Origin: CAZNXJ01 sp964577115
Lineage (GTDB): Bacteria > Planctomycetota > Planctomycetia > Pirellulales > Pirellulaceae
Assembly (NCBI GenBank): GCA_964577115.1
Contig: CAZNXJ010000015.1
Span: forward strand, 73,919 to 137,918
DNA: 64,000 nt
Direction of reading: 5' to 3'
Every line of letters begins with the position of its first letter. Within the stretch, counting starts at the first letter, position 1. Position numbers and translations under genes: made by a program. Below, piece by piece: positions 21,665 to 30,043 of the stretch. Under the pieces are notes generated by a model. That model was not told the DNA's origin and did no database searches. It saw nothing but the letters and a program-made list of their open reading frames with translations.

Positions 21665-22729
21665 ATGCGTAAGCCGGTACTTCTTGTGTGCCTGTTGATT
21701 GTGTTGGGCTTGTTGGTCGCCGGGCTGGCGTTCGACCCGACGCGAACCGGTATCGGTTACCTGCGTGGTGAAACGTTCTTCGAAGGCCGCCCTACAAGTT
21801 ATTGGGGTAGCGCCTTGGTAAGCGACCCGGCGACACGCAGCGACGCGATTGCGAAATTGCAGAAGCCAGACGAGTCTTCCGTCGAGGTGCTCGTCGCATT
21901 GGTCGAAGACAAGAGCACCGCGCCGGAAGTCCGGTGGACCGCCGCCGAGCTGTTGGGCAAGATGGGGTCGGCCGCCGAAGAAGCCGGACCGACGCTCCTG
22001 GCTGCGCTGCATGATCCGGACCCCCATGTTGTCGCGGTTGCCGCTGCCGCCTTACCGAAGGTCGGCGTTCCCGCCGAAGAAGCCGTTCCGGCGCTTATCG
22101 AAATGCTGCGCGATCCGTACTACGTCATCGCTGCCCGAGCTCTCAGCGAGTACAAAGGCGACGCGCTTCCCGCCCTCGACGCGCTCGTTAAGGTGCTCGA
22201 AGACAAATCGCTCGACGTCGAGGCACGCTGGAACGCTGCCCGGACGCTCGGCAAACTCGGCCCCGCCGGCGCAGACGCAATTCCCGTTCTCACCGCTCAC
22301 CTGAAGGACGAGGAAGCCACCGTCCGTGAACATTCGGCCGAGGCCCTTGGCGATATTGGCCCAGCAGCGGAAAACGTGGTAGCCGAACTGGTTGCCGTGT
22401 TCAGCGACCCGGCCGTTCGCGTCCGCCGTGACTCCGTCCGCTCGCTCGGCCAGATCGGCGGCAAAGCACGCGATGCCATTCCGGAAATCGAGAAACTTCT
22501 CGAGGATCCCGAGACCATCGTCCAGAAAGCCGCCAGCGACGCCCTCCGAAAACTCGACCCCGAACATTTCCCTCCGGAGTCCGAATCCGAAGAATCCCCG
22601 GAAGCACCGGCCGGCGAGCCGCCGGCCGACGAGCCACCCGCGGCCACAGAAGAACCCACCGGGGACGACGCGCCGGTGGAAACCGACGGCGAGCCAGCTC
22701 CCCCTACCGACGAGCCCGCCGCCGAATAG
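21665..22729 (+). CDS. HEAT-repeat protein with N-terminal membrane anchor and acidic tail
   Basis: The ATG at 21665 follows a GAGGCG ribosome-binding site and starts directly before a hydrophobic helix (VLLVCLLIVLGLLVAGLAF). The TTG further up (21599) would bury this anchor. The 354-residue protein then has about seven PBS-lyase/HEAT-type repeats between residues 50 and 290, with recurrent units such as EVRWTAAELLGKMG, EARWNAARTLGKLG and TVREHSAEALGDIG. The last 60 residues are a Pro/Glu/Ala-rich acidic tail with no predicted fold. Such repeats form protein-binding solenoids, and the anchor should hold it outside the inner membrane. The partner is not identifiable. It lies just before the promoter of the next PSCyt1 gene. 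Confidence 0.85.
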   Translation: MRKPVLLVCLLIVLGLLVAGLAFDPTRTGIGYLRGETFFEGRPTSYWGSALVSDPATRSDAIAKLQKPDESSVEVLVALVEDKSTAPEVRWTAAELLGKMGSAAEEAGPTLLAALHDPDPHVVAVAAAALPKVGVPAEEAVPALIEMLRDPYYVIAARALSEYKGDALPALDALVKVLEDKSLDVEARWNAARTLGKLGPAGADAIPVLTAHLKDEEATVREHSAEALGDIGPAAENVVAELVAVFSDPAVRVRRDSVRSLGQIGGKARDAIPEIEKLLEDPETIVQKAASDALRKLDPEHFPPESESEESPEAPAGEPPADEPPAATEEPTGDDAPVETDGEPAPPTDEPAAE

Positions 22730-22800
22730 CCCCCCTACCGAGCCCCTGCGTTGCAGTCCTCGCGTCTGCGATTTGGGACGAGCGCACTCGTTCAGGATTT

Positions 22801-22829
22801 TTGCACGCATCCATCACTATTGATATGAT
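22801..22829 (+). promoter_or_regulatory. Sigma70-type promoter for the PSCyt1/DUF1501 operon
   Basis: TTGCAC at 22801-22806, a 17-base spacer, and TATGAT at 22824-22829, about 78 bases before the ATG at 22907. The -10 matches five of six consensus bases. The same hexamer pair with the same spacing occurs before the DUF1559 gene (29902-29930, minus strand). Confidence 0.6.
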
Positions 22830-22906
22830 GTCCGAACGGCGGCTGGCCGCAGGGTAGTGGTGCGCCTGCGCGCTGGTCGATCGAATGGAAGCATTGAGGA
22901 ACAACG

Positions 22907-25900
22907 ATGGTGTTCGGCAAGCAGATAGGGCGCTGGTTACTCGGCGCCACCCTCGTTCTCGGACTCGTCGCGAGCGGTGTCGCCGCGGAAGCTCCGACGG
23001 TCGACTACGAACGGCAGATCAAGCCGATACTGCGTGAGAAATGCTTTGCGTGCCACGGGGCACTGAAGCAGGAATCGAGTCTGCGTGTCGATACGGTCGC
23101 GTCAATGCGCGAAGGCGGCGATCTCGGCGCGGCCATCGTGCCGGGCGATCCGGAAGCGAGCCTGTTGTTCCAGCGCGTACGCAGCGACGAAGCGGGCGAC
23201 CGCATGCCGCTCGAAGGCGTCTATCTATCGGACGAGCAGCTCAAGATGCTCGAAACGTGGATCGCCGAAGGAGCGGTGGGGCCGGAAAACGAGCAGCCGG
23301 ACCCGGACCCGCGCGATCACTGGTCGTTCCGTTCGCCTCAGCGTCCCCAAGTGCCGGCGGCACCCGAGGGCGAATCGTGCGAGAACGCCATCGATAATTT
23401 TCTGGCAGCCAAGCGGGCCGAGCATGGGCTGAAGGCCGTCGGCCCGGCGGACAGGGCGACGCTGTTGCGCCGCGTGTACCTCGATCTCATCGGTCTGCCG
23501 CCGACGGAGGCCGAGCTGAAGGCGTTTCTTGCCGACGATTCGCCGCTGGCGTACGAGAAGGTCGTCGATCGGCTGCTCGAATCGCCGCAGTACGGCGAGC
23601 GTTGGGGGCGTCACTGGATGGACGTATGGCGCTACAGCGATTGGTTCGGCCGCCGCCAAGTCCCGGACGTGTGGAACAGCGCACCGCAAATCTGGCATTG
23701 GCGTGACTGGATCGTTCGGTCGCTGAACGAAGACCGCGGCTACGACTACATGGTGCAGCGCATGTTGGCCGCCGACGAGATCGCTCCGGACGATTTCGAG
23801 TCGGCGGTCGCTACAGGCTACCTGATTCGCAACTGGTATGCGCTGAATCCCAATGATTGGATGCGGCAGAACGTCGAGCACACGGCAAAGGCGTTTCTGG
23901 GGCTGACCTACAACTGCGCGCATTGCCACGATCACAAGTACGACCCGATCATGCACGACGACTACTTCGGGCTGCGCGCATTTTTCGAACCGATCGGCAT
24001 CCGGCAGGACCGCCGACCGGGCGAACCCGATCCGGGCATTTTCCAGGAATATGAATACGGGGTGCTTCGCAAAGTCGTGCGGCTCGGCACGGTTCAGATC
24101 TACGACAAGAATCCCGACTCGCCGACATGGTTTTATACGGGTGGTGACGAGCGTCAGCGCGTGCCCGAGCGCGGCTCGATGCCGCCGCGTGTTCCGGACG
24201 TATTTGCCGACGTCGGTTATCGAATCGAACCGGTCGACTTGCCGCCGGAAGCCTGGTATCCGGGCATGCGCGAGCCGATCCGCAACACGATCCGCAACGA
24301 ATTACGAGCGGCGTACGACGCTGCCCGCGCAGCGCTCGAGCAAGCCAAATCAGAAGCCGAGCAGTTGCTGCCGGAACGGCAACAGCAACTTGCTGAGGCC
24401 GAGGCGCAATTGGCCGATGCCATAGCCGCATCGCAGGCGAGGGGCGAGTTGATCGCGCTGCAAGGCTCGCAATCGTTGTTGCTCGATGCGAGCACGGGCC
24501 GCCGCACTCTCAACCACCGGCTCGAATCACTCGGCAAGCTCGACGACGGCACGACACTGCGTTTCGAACTAATGCTGATGGCCGACGCGCACTTCAACGT
24601 CCAATTGGCGAAAGACACCGCCAAAGGGCATACGGCCGGATTGATCGCCTTTGAAAACGGCCGGATCTTCTCCTACAAGCCAGGCTCGTTCGACGAGCTG
24701 ACCGTCGCCAATTACGATTTTGCCTCGGGGCAGAACCGCTTCACGGTCGAATTGATTTTATTCCCGAGCCAGGATCAGGGGCTGTTGACGATCAAAATGC
24801 CGGACGCGGACGGCGACCTGGTGCAGCGTGTGCCGGTCGCGCTGAACGGCTGGAACCCGACGACCAATCCACTGCAAGCGATCACGCTCGATGCCCGCCC
24901 GGGCAGCGTTGTCGCGTTCGACGATCTTGCCGTCATCGCTCCGGCGGCGGCGACAGCGGGTGGCCCGGAGGAAATCCGCGTTGCCATTGACTTCGAAGCC
25001 CCGCTGTTCACTACGGGTTCGGAAGTCGTGGGTCAGCACGGCTGGATGGCTTCCCAGTTCAGCCAGGCACCAGCCACATCAAAAGTCTCCATGGTGGCGA
25101 TAACGCCGGAGGTACGCGCACTGGCGGATCGGGTCGCCGAAGGGCGGCGCGCGGTGGAAGCGATCAAACTCAAGCAAGTCGCAGCCGAAGCAGCGATCGC
25201 CGCGCGGTCGGCCGAAATGGAATCGCTCGAGGCCCGCATTGCCGCCGACGACGCGCGGTATCGCGGTGGCGATGAAGCGACGATCGCCGAACGCACGAAG
25301 ATCGCGGCTCAGGCCGAACAGACCGCTCGACGCCTCGCCGCGGAGGCCCGCGTCCGTGAAGCCGAGAGCGCCCTCGCACAGGCCGAAATGAAGCCGGCAG
25401 ACGCGATGGGGCGTGCCGAGGCGATTGACGCCGCGGTGAAGGAATTGGCCAATGCCAACAACGCCCTGGCGGCACTTGCTGGGCAAACTCCGAGCGATAC
25501 CGAGTATACGCCGCTGACGCCGCAGTATCCGAAACAGAGCACCGGTCGGCGCCGAGCGCTGGCGCAGTTCATTACGAGCCGCCAAAACCCGCTGACCGCT
25601 CGCGTGGCGATTAATCACATCTGGCTGCGCCACTTCCGCGCACCGCTTGTGGAAACGGTCTACGACTTCGGCCGCAACGGCAAACTGCCGAGCCACCCGG
25701 AGCTGCTCGACTGGCTGGCGGTTGAGTTAATGGAATCCGATTGGCGCATGAAGCCCATTCACCGCCTGATTGTTACGAGCCATGCGTACCGGATGAGCTC
25801 GTCGTCGGCCGACGCGCCGGAGAACCTGCAACGCGATCCCGAGAACAAATACCTGTGGCGTATGAACTCGGCCCGCATGGAAGCGGAAGTCCTCCGTGAC

Positions 25901-26395
25901 AGTTTGCTGGCAGTGGCGGGTAAGCTGGATCTGCGGATGGGTGGCCAGGAGCTCGAAAACAGCGAAGCGCTCACCACATTCCGCCGCACGCTGTATTACA
26001 GTTGCAATCCCGAGACGGACGGGAAGAGCCAGTTCGGCGCCCTGTTCGACGCTCCAGATCCCTCGGAGTGTTACCGGCGGACGGAGAGCATCCTGCCGCA
26101 GCAGGCACTAGCGATGACCAACAACACGTTGGTTCACGATTTAAGTGCGACCATCGCCGAGAAGCTCGCCGAGGACCTGGCGGACGAAGGGCCGTCCGAG
26201 CAGTTCGTACAGCGGGCATTCGAAAGAATTCTCTCACGCTCGCCGAAGGAACAAGAGCAACAATACTGCCTGGCGTTTCTCGAGAAGCAAACCGAGTTGC
26301 TGAAGACGCGCGATGCGGCGACGGCTCCGCACCGGGCGCGAGAAAGCCTGATCCGTGTACTGCTGAACCACAACGATTTCGTGACGATTCGCTAG
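22907..26395 (+). CDS. PSCyt1/DUF1549/DUF1553 planctomycete cytochrome-type protein with coiled-coil inserts
   Basis: A 1162-residue protein whose start has GAGGA six bases upstream. It has a signal peptide ending near VAAEAP (residue 28), a PSCyt1 haem-c motif CFACH at 46-50 and a DUF1549 region. That region includes GRHWMDVWRYSDWFG and a second motif CAHCHDHKYDP (Cys337 onward). The C-terminal DUF1553 region has TARVAINHIWLRHF, LPSHPELLDWLA and PQQALAMTNN. Two Ala/Glu-rich segments (about 465-515 and 745-870) look like coiled coils, and a beta-rich domain lies between them. This middle part is longer than in the other copy in the window. The DUF1501 partner follows 99 bases downstream and shares the transcript. 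Confidence 0.92.
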   Translation: MVFGKQIGRWLLGATLVLGLVASGVAAEAPTVDYERQIKPILREKCFACHGALKQESSLRVDTVASMREGGDLGAAIVPGDPEASLLFQRVRSDEAGDRMPLEGVYLSDEQLKMLETWIAEGAVGPENEQPDPDPRDHWSFRSPQRPQVPAAPEGESCENAIDNFLAAKRAEHGLKAVGPADRATLLRRVYLDLIGLPPTEAELKAFLADDSPLAYEKVVDRLLESPQYGERWGRHWMDVWRYSDWFGRRQVPDVWNSAPQIWHWRDWIVRSLNEDRGYDYMVQRMLAADEIAPDDFESAVATGYLIRNWYALNPNDWMRQNVEHTAKAFLGLTYNCAHCHDHKYDPIMHDDYFGLRAFFEPIGIRQDRRPGEPDPGIFQEYEYGVLRKVVRLGTVQIYDKNPDSPTWFYTGGDERQRVPERGSMPPRVPDVFADVGYRIEPVDLPPEAWYPGMREPIRNTIRNELRAAYDAARAALEQAKSEAEQLLPERQQQLAEAEAQLADAIAASQARGELIALQGSQSLLLDASTGRRTLNHRLESLGKLDDGTTLRFELMLMADAHFNVQLAKDTAKGHTAGLIAFENGRIFSYKPGSFDELTVANYDFASGQNRFTVELILFPSQDQGLLTIKMPDADGDLVQRVPVALNGWNPTTNPLQAITLDARPGSVVAFDDLAVIAPAAATAGGPEEIRVAIDFEAPLFTTGSEVVGQHGWMASQFSQAPATSKVSMVAITPEVRALADRVAEGRRAVEAIKLKQVAAEAAIAARSAEMESLEARIAADDARYRGGDEATIAERTKIAAQAEQTARRLAAEARVREAESALAQAEMKPADAMGRAEAIDAAVKELANANNALAALAGQTPSDTEYTPLTPQYPKQSTGRRRALAQFITSRQNPLTARVAINHIWLRHFRAPLVETVYDFGRNGKLPSHPELLDWLAVELMESDWRMKPIHRLIVTSHAYRMSSSSADAPENLQRDPENKYLWRMNSARMEAEVLRDSLLAVAGKLDLRMGGQELENSEALTTFRRTLYYSCNPETDGKSQFGALFDAPDPSECYRRTESILPQQALAMTNNTLVHDLSATIAEKLAEDLADEGPSEQFVQRAFERILSRSPKEQEQQYCLAFLEKQTELLKTRDAATAPHRARESLIRVLLNHNDFVTIR

Positions 26396-26494
26396 GCGCG
26401 GCATGCGCAGCCGAGCCGCGCGGCCAGCGCGGGGGTGTGCCCGCAGCCCGTGAACCCATGATGTTGCGAATCGATGATTGATAAGGAGCTAAGC

Positions 26495-27994
26495 ATGACG
26501 CGCCATACGAACCACTCGCACGATTCTTGCTGCGGCCGTCGAACGCGGCGTGCATTTTTGTCCGATATGGGCATGGGCTTTACCGGTTTGGCGCTCGGAG
26601 CGATGCTTGCCGAAGACGGCCGTCTCAAGGCTTCGGAAGCGGCCCACGGTCCTCCGGTCGGCGGAACGCACTTTCCACCACGTGCCAAGTCGGTTGTGTG
26701 GATTTTCCTATCGGGCGGCTATAGTCATGTCGAAACATTCGACCCGAAACCCGCACTGAACAAGTACGCGGGGAAAACCTACGCCGAAACGCCTTTCGGC
26801 GATCCCACCGACTCGCCGCTGCACAAAATGCGTTTCCGCTCGGCGCCCGCCGAAGAAGTCAATGTGCGCGACGTCTATCCGATCATCTACCCGATGCAGG
26901 TAGGTTGGCAGAAGCATGGCGAGAGTGGCATCGAGCTGACCGATTGGTGGCCGCATCTGGCGACGGTGGTCGACGAGCTGTGCTTCGTGCGCAACATGTG
27001 GACGACTGACAACGATCATGCGGCCGAGAACCAGATTCATACCGGTCGCCACCGCCTGGATGAGCCGCAGCCGTCGATTGGCTCATGGGCCGACTACGGG
27101 CTCGGCACGCTGAACGAAAACCTACCGAAATTCGTGGTGCTCGGCGGCCCCACCAACACAACGACGCGGCAGTCGATCGACGGTTACTATCTCGGGCCGC
27201 AGCACAGCGGCGTGCCGCTCGCGCTCGACCCGTCAAATCCCCTGCCCTTCGGTGCTCGGCTCGATCGACAAACGTTCGAAGAACAACGCAACGAGTTCGA
27301 GCTGATCAACCAGCTGAACGGCCTGGTCTCGGCCGAGTATCCGGCGGACCCGGACTTGCGCGCTCGGATTCATGCGTACGAGCTGGCGTTCCGGATGCAG
27401 GCGGCAGTTCCCGAAGCGGTGAACATGGCGGACGAACCCGCCTATATCCACCAACTCTACGGCCTCGACAATGAAGCCACGAAGACGGCCGGCGAGCGGC
27501 TGCTGGCGGCACGGCGCTTGGTCGAACGGGGTGTGCGGTTCGTGCAGGTGTATCCGTCGGGATACGGCGTATGGGATTCACACCAGAAGCTGAAAGAGAA
27601 CCACACGCGACTCTGCGCGACCGTGGACCTACCGGTCGCCGGTTTCATCAAGGACCTCAAGCAACGCGGCTTGATGAATGATGTCGTGGTGGTCTTCTGC
27701 ACCGAATTCGGCCGTACGCCGGGGCTGGAACAGCGTGGCGGCGGTACCGACGGCCGCGACCATCATCCGAACGGGTTCACGATCTGGATGGCAGGGGCCG
27801 GAATTAAGAAGGGGTATGTGCACGGAGAAACCGACGAGCTGGGTTACCATGCGCTCGGCGATGCACACTACGTAACCGACCTGCACGCGACGGTGCTCTA
27901 CTTGCTGGGGCTCGACAACCGGCGGCTCGAAGTCCCCGGTCGCCGGCGGCTCGAGATTGACCACGGCCAGGTGATGCACGACATCCTGACGTAG
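26495..27994 (+). CDS. DUF1501 protein, Tat-exported
   Basis: The ATG at 26495 is preferred because AAGGAG stands six bases before it; an ATG at 26474 lies upstream of this ribosome-binding site. The protein has 499 residues and opens with a twin-arginine signal (GRRTRRAFLSDMGMGFTGLAL). Family motifs are VVWIFLSGGYSHVETFDPKP, KHGESGIELTDWWPHLA, WTTDNDHAAENQIHTGRH, VVVFCTEFGRTP, GRDHHPNGFTIWMAGAG and DLHATVLYLLGLD. The conserved His and Asp residues suggest a metal-dependent hydrolase of the alkaline-phosphatase superfamily, but no activity is proven for the family. It follows the PSCyt1/DUF1553 gene at 22907 and ends before a hairpin at 28078-28108. Confidence 0.92.
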   Translation: MTRHTNHSHDSCCGRRTRRAFLSDMGMGFTGLALGAMLAEDGRLKASEAAHGPPVGGTHFPPRAKSVVWIFLSGGYSHVETFDPKPALNKYAGKTYAETPFGDPTDSPLHKMRFRSAPAEEVNVRDVYPIIYPMQVGWQKHGESGIELTDWWPHLATVVDELCFVRNMWTTDNDHAAENQIHTGRHRLDEPQPSIGSWADYGLGTLNENLPKFVVLGGPTNTTTRQSIDGYYLGPQHSGVPLALDPSNPLPFGARLDRQTFEEQRNEFELINQLNGLVSAEYPADPDLRARIHAYELAFRMQAAVPEAVNMADEPAYIHQLYGLDNEATKTAGERLLAARRLVERGVRFVQVYPSGYGVWDSHQKLKENHTRLCATVDLPVAGFIKDLKQRGLMNDVVVVFCTEFGRTPGLEQRGGGTDGRDHHPNGFTIWMAGAGIKKGYVHGETDELGYHALGDAHYVTDLHATVLYLLGLDNRRLEVPGRRRLEIDHGQVMHDILT

Positions 27995-28077
27995 AGCAGA
28001 ACGCGGAGCTGACAGCCTCTCGCATGGGGGCCGCGGCCGACGGACAGCCGCGGCAGCCCGCTTCCAAGCCACACTTC

Positions 28078-28108
28078 AACCGGCCGGCCGCGTCGCGGTC
28101 GGCCGGTT
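28078..28108. terminator. Strong hairpin between convergent genes
   Basis: A perfect 9-bp stem (AACCGGCCG at 28078-28086 with CGGCCGGTT at 28100-28108) extends inward by about four more pairs. There is no T-run on either side, so it may be a T-less terminator or a transcript-stabilising end for the DUF1501 gene. Confidence 0.5.
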
Positions 28109-28178
28109 CGCATTGCTACGAGCCGAAAATCGGCCCGGTGGCTGGCCGTCCAAAACTACTCGTGCCTGACGCGGGATG

Positions 28179-28733
28179 CTAGTCCCACAGAGTGCTCTCG
28201 ATGGCGCGGCGGATTTGCTGCTGCGCCTTTTCGTCGGTCGACCAGAACATGCCGACGAAGTGGTAGATCCGCGAGTTATTCTGGAACAGCACGACCTCTT
28301 TCGTCATCTCACGACCGGACACGGGAGCCTTAAACACCATCCGCTCGGCCGGCTTGCCGTTGACCTCGATCTTTTCCGGAGGCAGGAGGACGTTCCATTT
28401 TTCGACGCGGAACGATGGCCCTTGATGGTACTCGAATAGATCCTCGTTCGGATCGTACTCAGTGGCGATGACAATCAGCATCGCTCCCTGTTCGGGCGTA
28501 TTCATGCGGTAGCGGACGAGCGCTGGTTCACCCTCCAGTTTGCCCTTGGGTAGCACAGAGCTCGCCGTTTGGATCCAGCCGTCCGGCACCAGGAAACGAA
28601 ACCCCTCGGTACGGTTCTTATAAACGGGCGAATCGCGGAGCTCCGGCGCCTGCGGCGCGCGGTCGCAGCCTGCGGCAATCATCGCAGCAATCGCCAACAA
28701 CAGCCATCTCTCAGAGCGCGAAATCAATGCCAT
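28179..28733 (-). CDS. Small lipoprotein with PsbP-like fold features
   Basis: The ATG at 28733 gives a 184-residue product with a short lipoprotein signal: SERWLLLAIAAMIAAGC, with the lipobox AAGC at about residue 22. The frame runs back to 28835 but the extension has no membrane signal. The mature part (YKNRTEGFRFLVPDGW, ALVRYRM, MLIVIATEYD, SGREMTKEVVLFQNNSRIYHFVG) has the strand pattern of small PsbP/DUF1795-like domains, where a substrate-like polypeptide or ligand is bound. This comparison is from memory and is weak. The protein should be anchored to a membrane by lipid. It lies 124 bases behind the DUF1559 gene on the same strand and may share its transcript. Confidence 0.75.
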   Translation of the reverse strand: MALISRSERWLLLAIAAMIAAGCDRAPQAPELRDSPVYKNRTEGFRFLVPDGWIQTASSVLPKGKLEGEPALVRYRMNTPEQGAMLIVIATEYDPNEDLFEYHQGPSFRVEKWNVLLPPEKIEVNGKPAERMVFKAPVSGREMTKEVVLFQNNSRIYHFVGMFWSTDEKAQQQIRRAIESTLWD

Positions 28734-28857
28734 GAGTACTGGAGATTTGTGTCGAGAAGTTTCAGGAAAGCCGGGCAAGCGCCAAAAGCACTCCATTGCG
28801 GCGCGAGCGTGATCGTCGGCCGAGACGATCCTCACCTATACCGCAGCGCACGTGATA

Positions 28858-29826
28858 TCAGAATTCGCCCTCGATCGGTTCGTTACCGCTCCGCGTCGCC
28901 AGGCTGTGCAGGACCTTCATATCCACGGTCGACGATAATGCATGTACGGATGCGTCGGCGAAAACGAAATTCACGATCATCCGATGACCGGAGAAGAAGT
29001 CGTACGGCTCGCTGTACGGGCTGTTTAGCGCCCGGTTGCCAATCCGCGCCAGCGCCATGGCCGGAGCAAGCTCGCTGATCGACGTATAGGCCGGGGCTCC
29101 GGGCGAGGTGGTCACCGTTCCACCGGTAACGACCCCGGCCCACGGGGCGCGGGCAAACAGCGACGCTCGCTCGCCAATGGCCAACGTCGTCGAGAGCCCG
29201 TCGGTAACGTCGCGATTGCGTACGCCGCTATTGCGGAAGAAGAGCCCCGAGCCAAAATCGGGATCGGTATTGATGAGCCCATACGAGCCGAAACAGGCCA
29301 CGTAGCTGTTCGTGGCGGCGTCGGCCAGCGCGGTGTTCAATTCGCTGTAAACCGTAAATACGCGAGCGCCGTAGTCGGCCGGGCAGCGATACATGTCCAG
29401 CTCGATGACGCGCACAGCGGCGTGCTTGGGATCCTCAATCGGGACCGTGAAGTCGATCCGATCGTACACCGTCGATTGTTCGAGGAACGGCAGCGTCAGC
29501 GCCGCCCAGCTCCATCCCGGCCCGTTCGCGTCGAGCTGTAGCGTCGGAGGCGCCGAGTCCCAGATGAGTTGCTGGGGGCCGGGAAGATCCGGTAACCGCG
29601 TGGTCTTCGGGGGCCCGGCATAGATGTAACCGGCCGGGAAACTGCGGTGCGCGTCGTGGTATTGCTGAAGCGCCAGCCCGATCTGTCGCATGCCGCTGGA
29701 GCATTGTGTGCGGCGAGCGGCTGCGCGAGCGGCTTGAACCGCTGGCAACAGCAAAGAGATTAAAATGCCGACGATGGCAATAACTACCAACAGTTCCACC
29801 AGAGTGAAACCCGATCGCCGCTTCAT
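28858..29826 (-). CDS. DUF1559 protein with type IV pilin-like N-terminus
   Basis: The chosen ATG at 29826 places the prepilin motif at the start (MKRRSGFTLVELLVVIAIVG), with cleavage expected between Gly7 and Phe8. The ATG eleven codons upstream would only lengthen the leader. The 322-residue protein has the hydrophobic pilin helix, the LLPAVQAARAAARRTQC segment typical of the planctomycete DUF1559 (SBP_bac_10-like) family, and the C-terminal GHRMIVNFVFADASVHALS element. These proteins occur in dozens of copies per planctomycete genome and are processed like pseudopilins, but their task is unknown. A good promoter lies 76 bases upstream. The lipoprotein gene follows on the same strand. Confidence 0.92.
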   Translation of the reverse strand: MKRRSGFTLVELLVVIAIVGILISLLLPAVQAARAAARRTQCSSGMRQIGLALQQYHDAHRSFPAGYIYAGPPKTTRLPDLPGPQQLIWDSAPPTLQLDANGPGWSWAALTLPFLEQSTVYDRIDFTVPIEDPKHAAVRVIELDMYRCPADYGARVFTVYSELNTALADAATNSYVACFGSYGLINTDPDFGSGLFFRNSGVRNRDVTDGLSTTLAIGERASLFARAPWAGVVTGGTVTTSPGAPAYTSISELAPAMALARIGNRALNSPYSEPYDFFSGHRMIVNFVFADASVHALSSTVDMKVLHSLATRSGNEPIEGEF

Positions 29827-29901
29827 AATTCCCGCCTCGCTGATTCCTGCGCTACGCACCGTGCGCGAATCGTTCCCTGATGTTAGGCCAGATCGAATTT
29901 C

Positions 29902-29930
29902 ATCATAGGTACCCCTAAACTACAATGCAA
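29902..29930 (-). promoter_or_regulatory. Sigma70-type promoter for the DUF1559 gene
   Basis: On the minus strand TTGCAT (complement of 29925-29930) is followed after 17 bases by TATGAT (complement of 29902-29907), about 76 bases before the DUF1559 start. The hexamers and spacing match those at 22801-22829. The surrounding AT-rich stretch stands out from the GC-rich neighbourhood. Confidence 0.6.
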
Positions 29931-29949
29931 ACATACACTATTCAGGGGT
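29911..29949. promoter_or_regulatory. Inverted repeat ACCCCT/AGGGGT over the DUF1559 promoter
   Basis: ACCCCT at 29911-29916 and AGGGGT at 29944-29949 form an inverted pair whose arms start 33 bases apart, close to three helical turns. One arm lies between the -35 and -10 of the DUF1559 promoter and the other just upstream of the -35, a layout suited to a repressor site. No regulator is identified. Confidence 0.35.
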
Positions 29950-30043
29950 TATTTCGAGATGCCGGACGCGGAAGGCATGGGGTCGCCCGGAGGCGGCTGG
30001 CTGGCGAGCGTATTCGGCATCTTCGGTTGAATCCGCTATAGCG

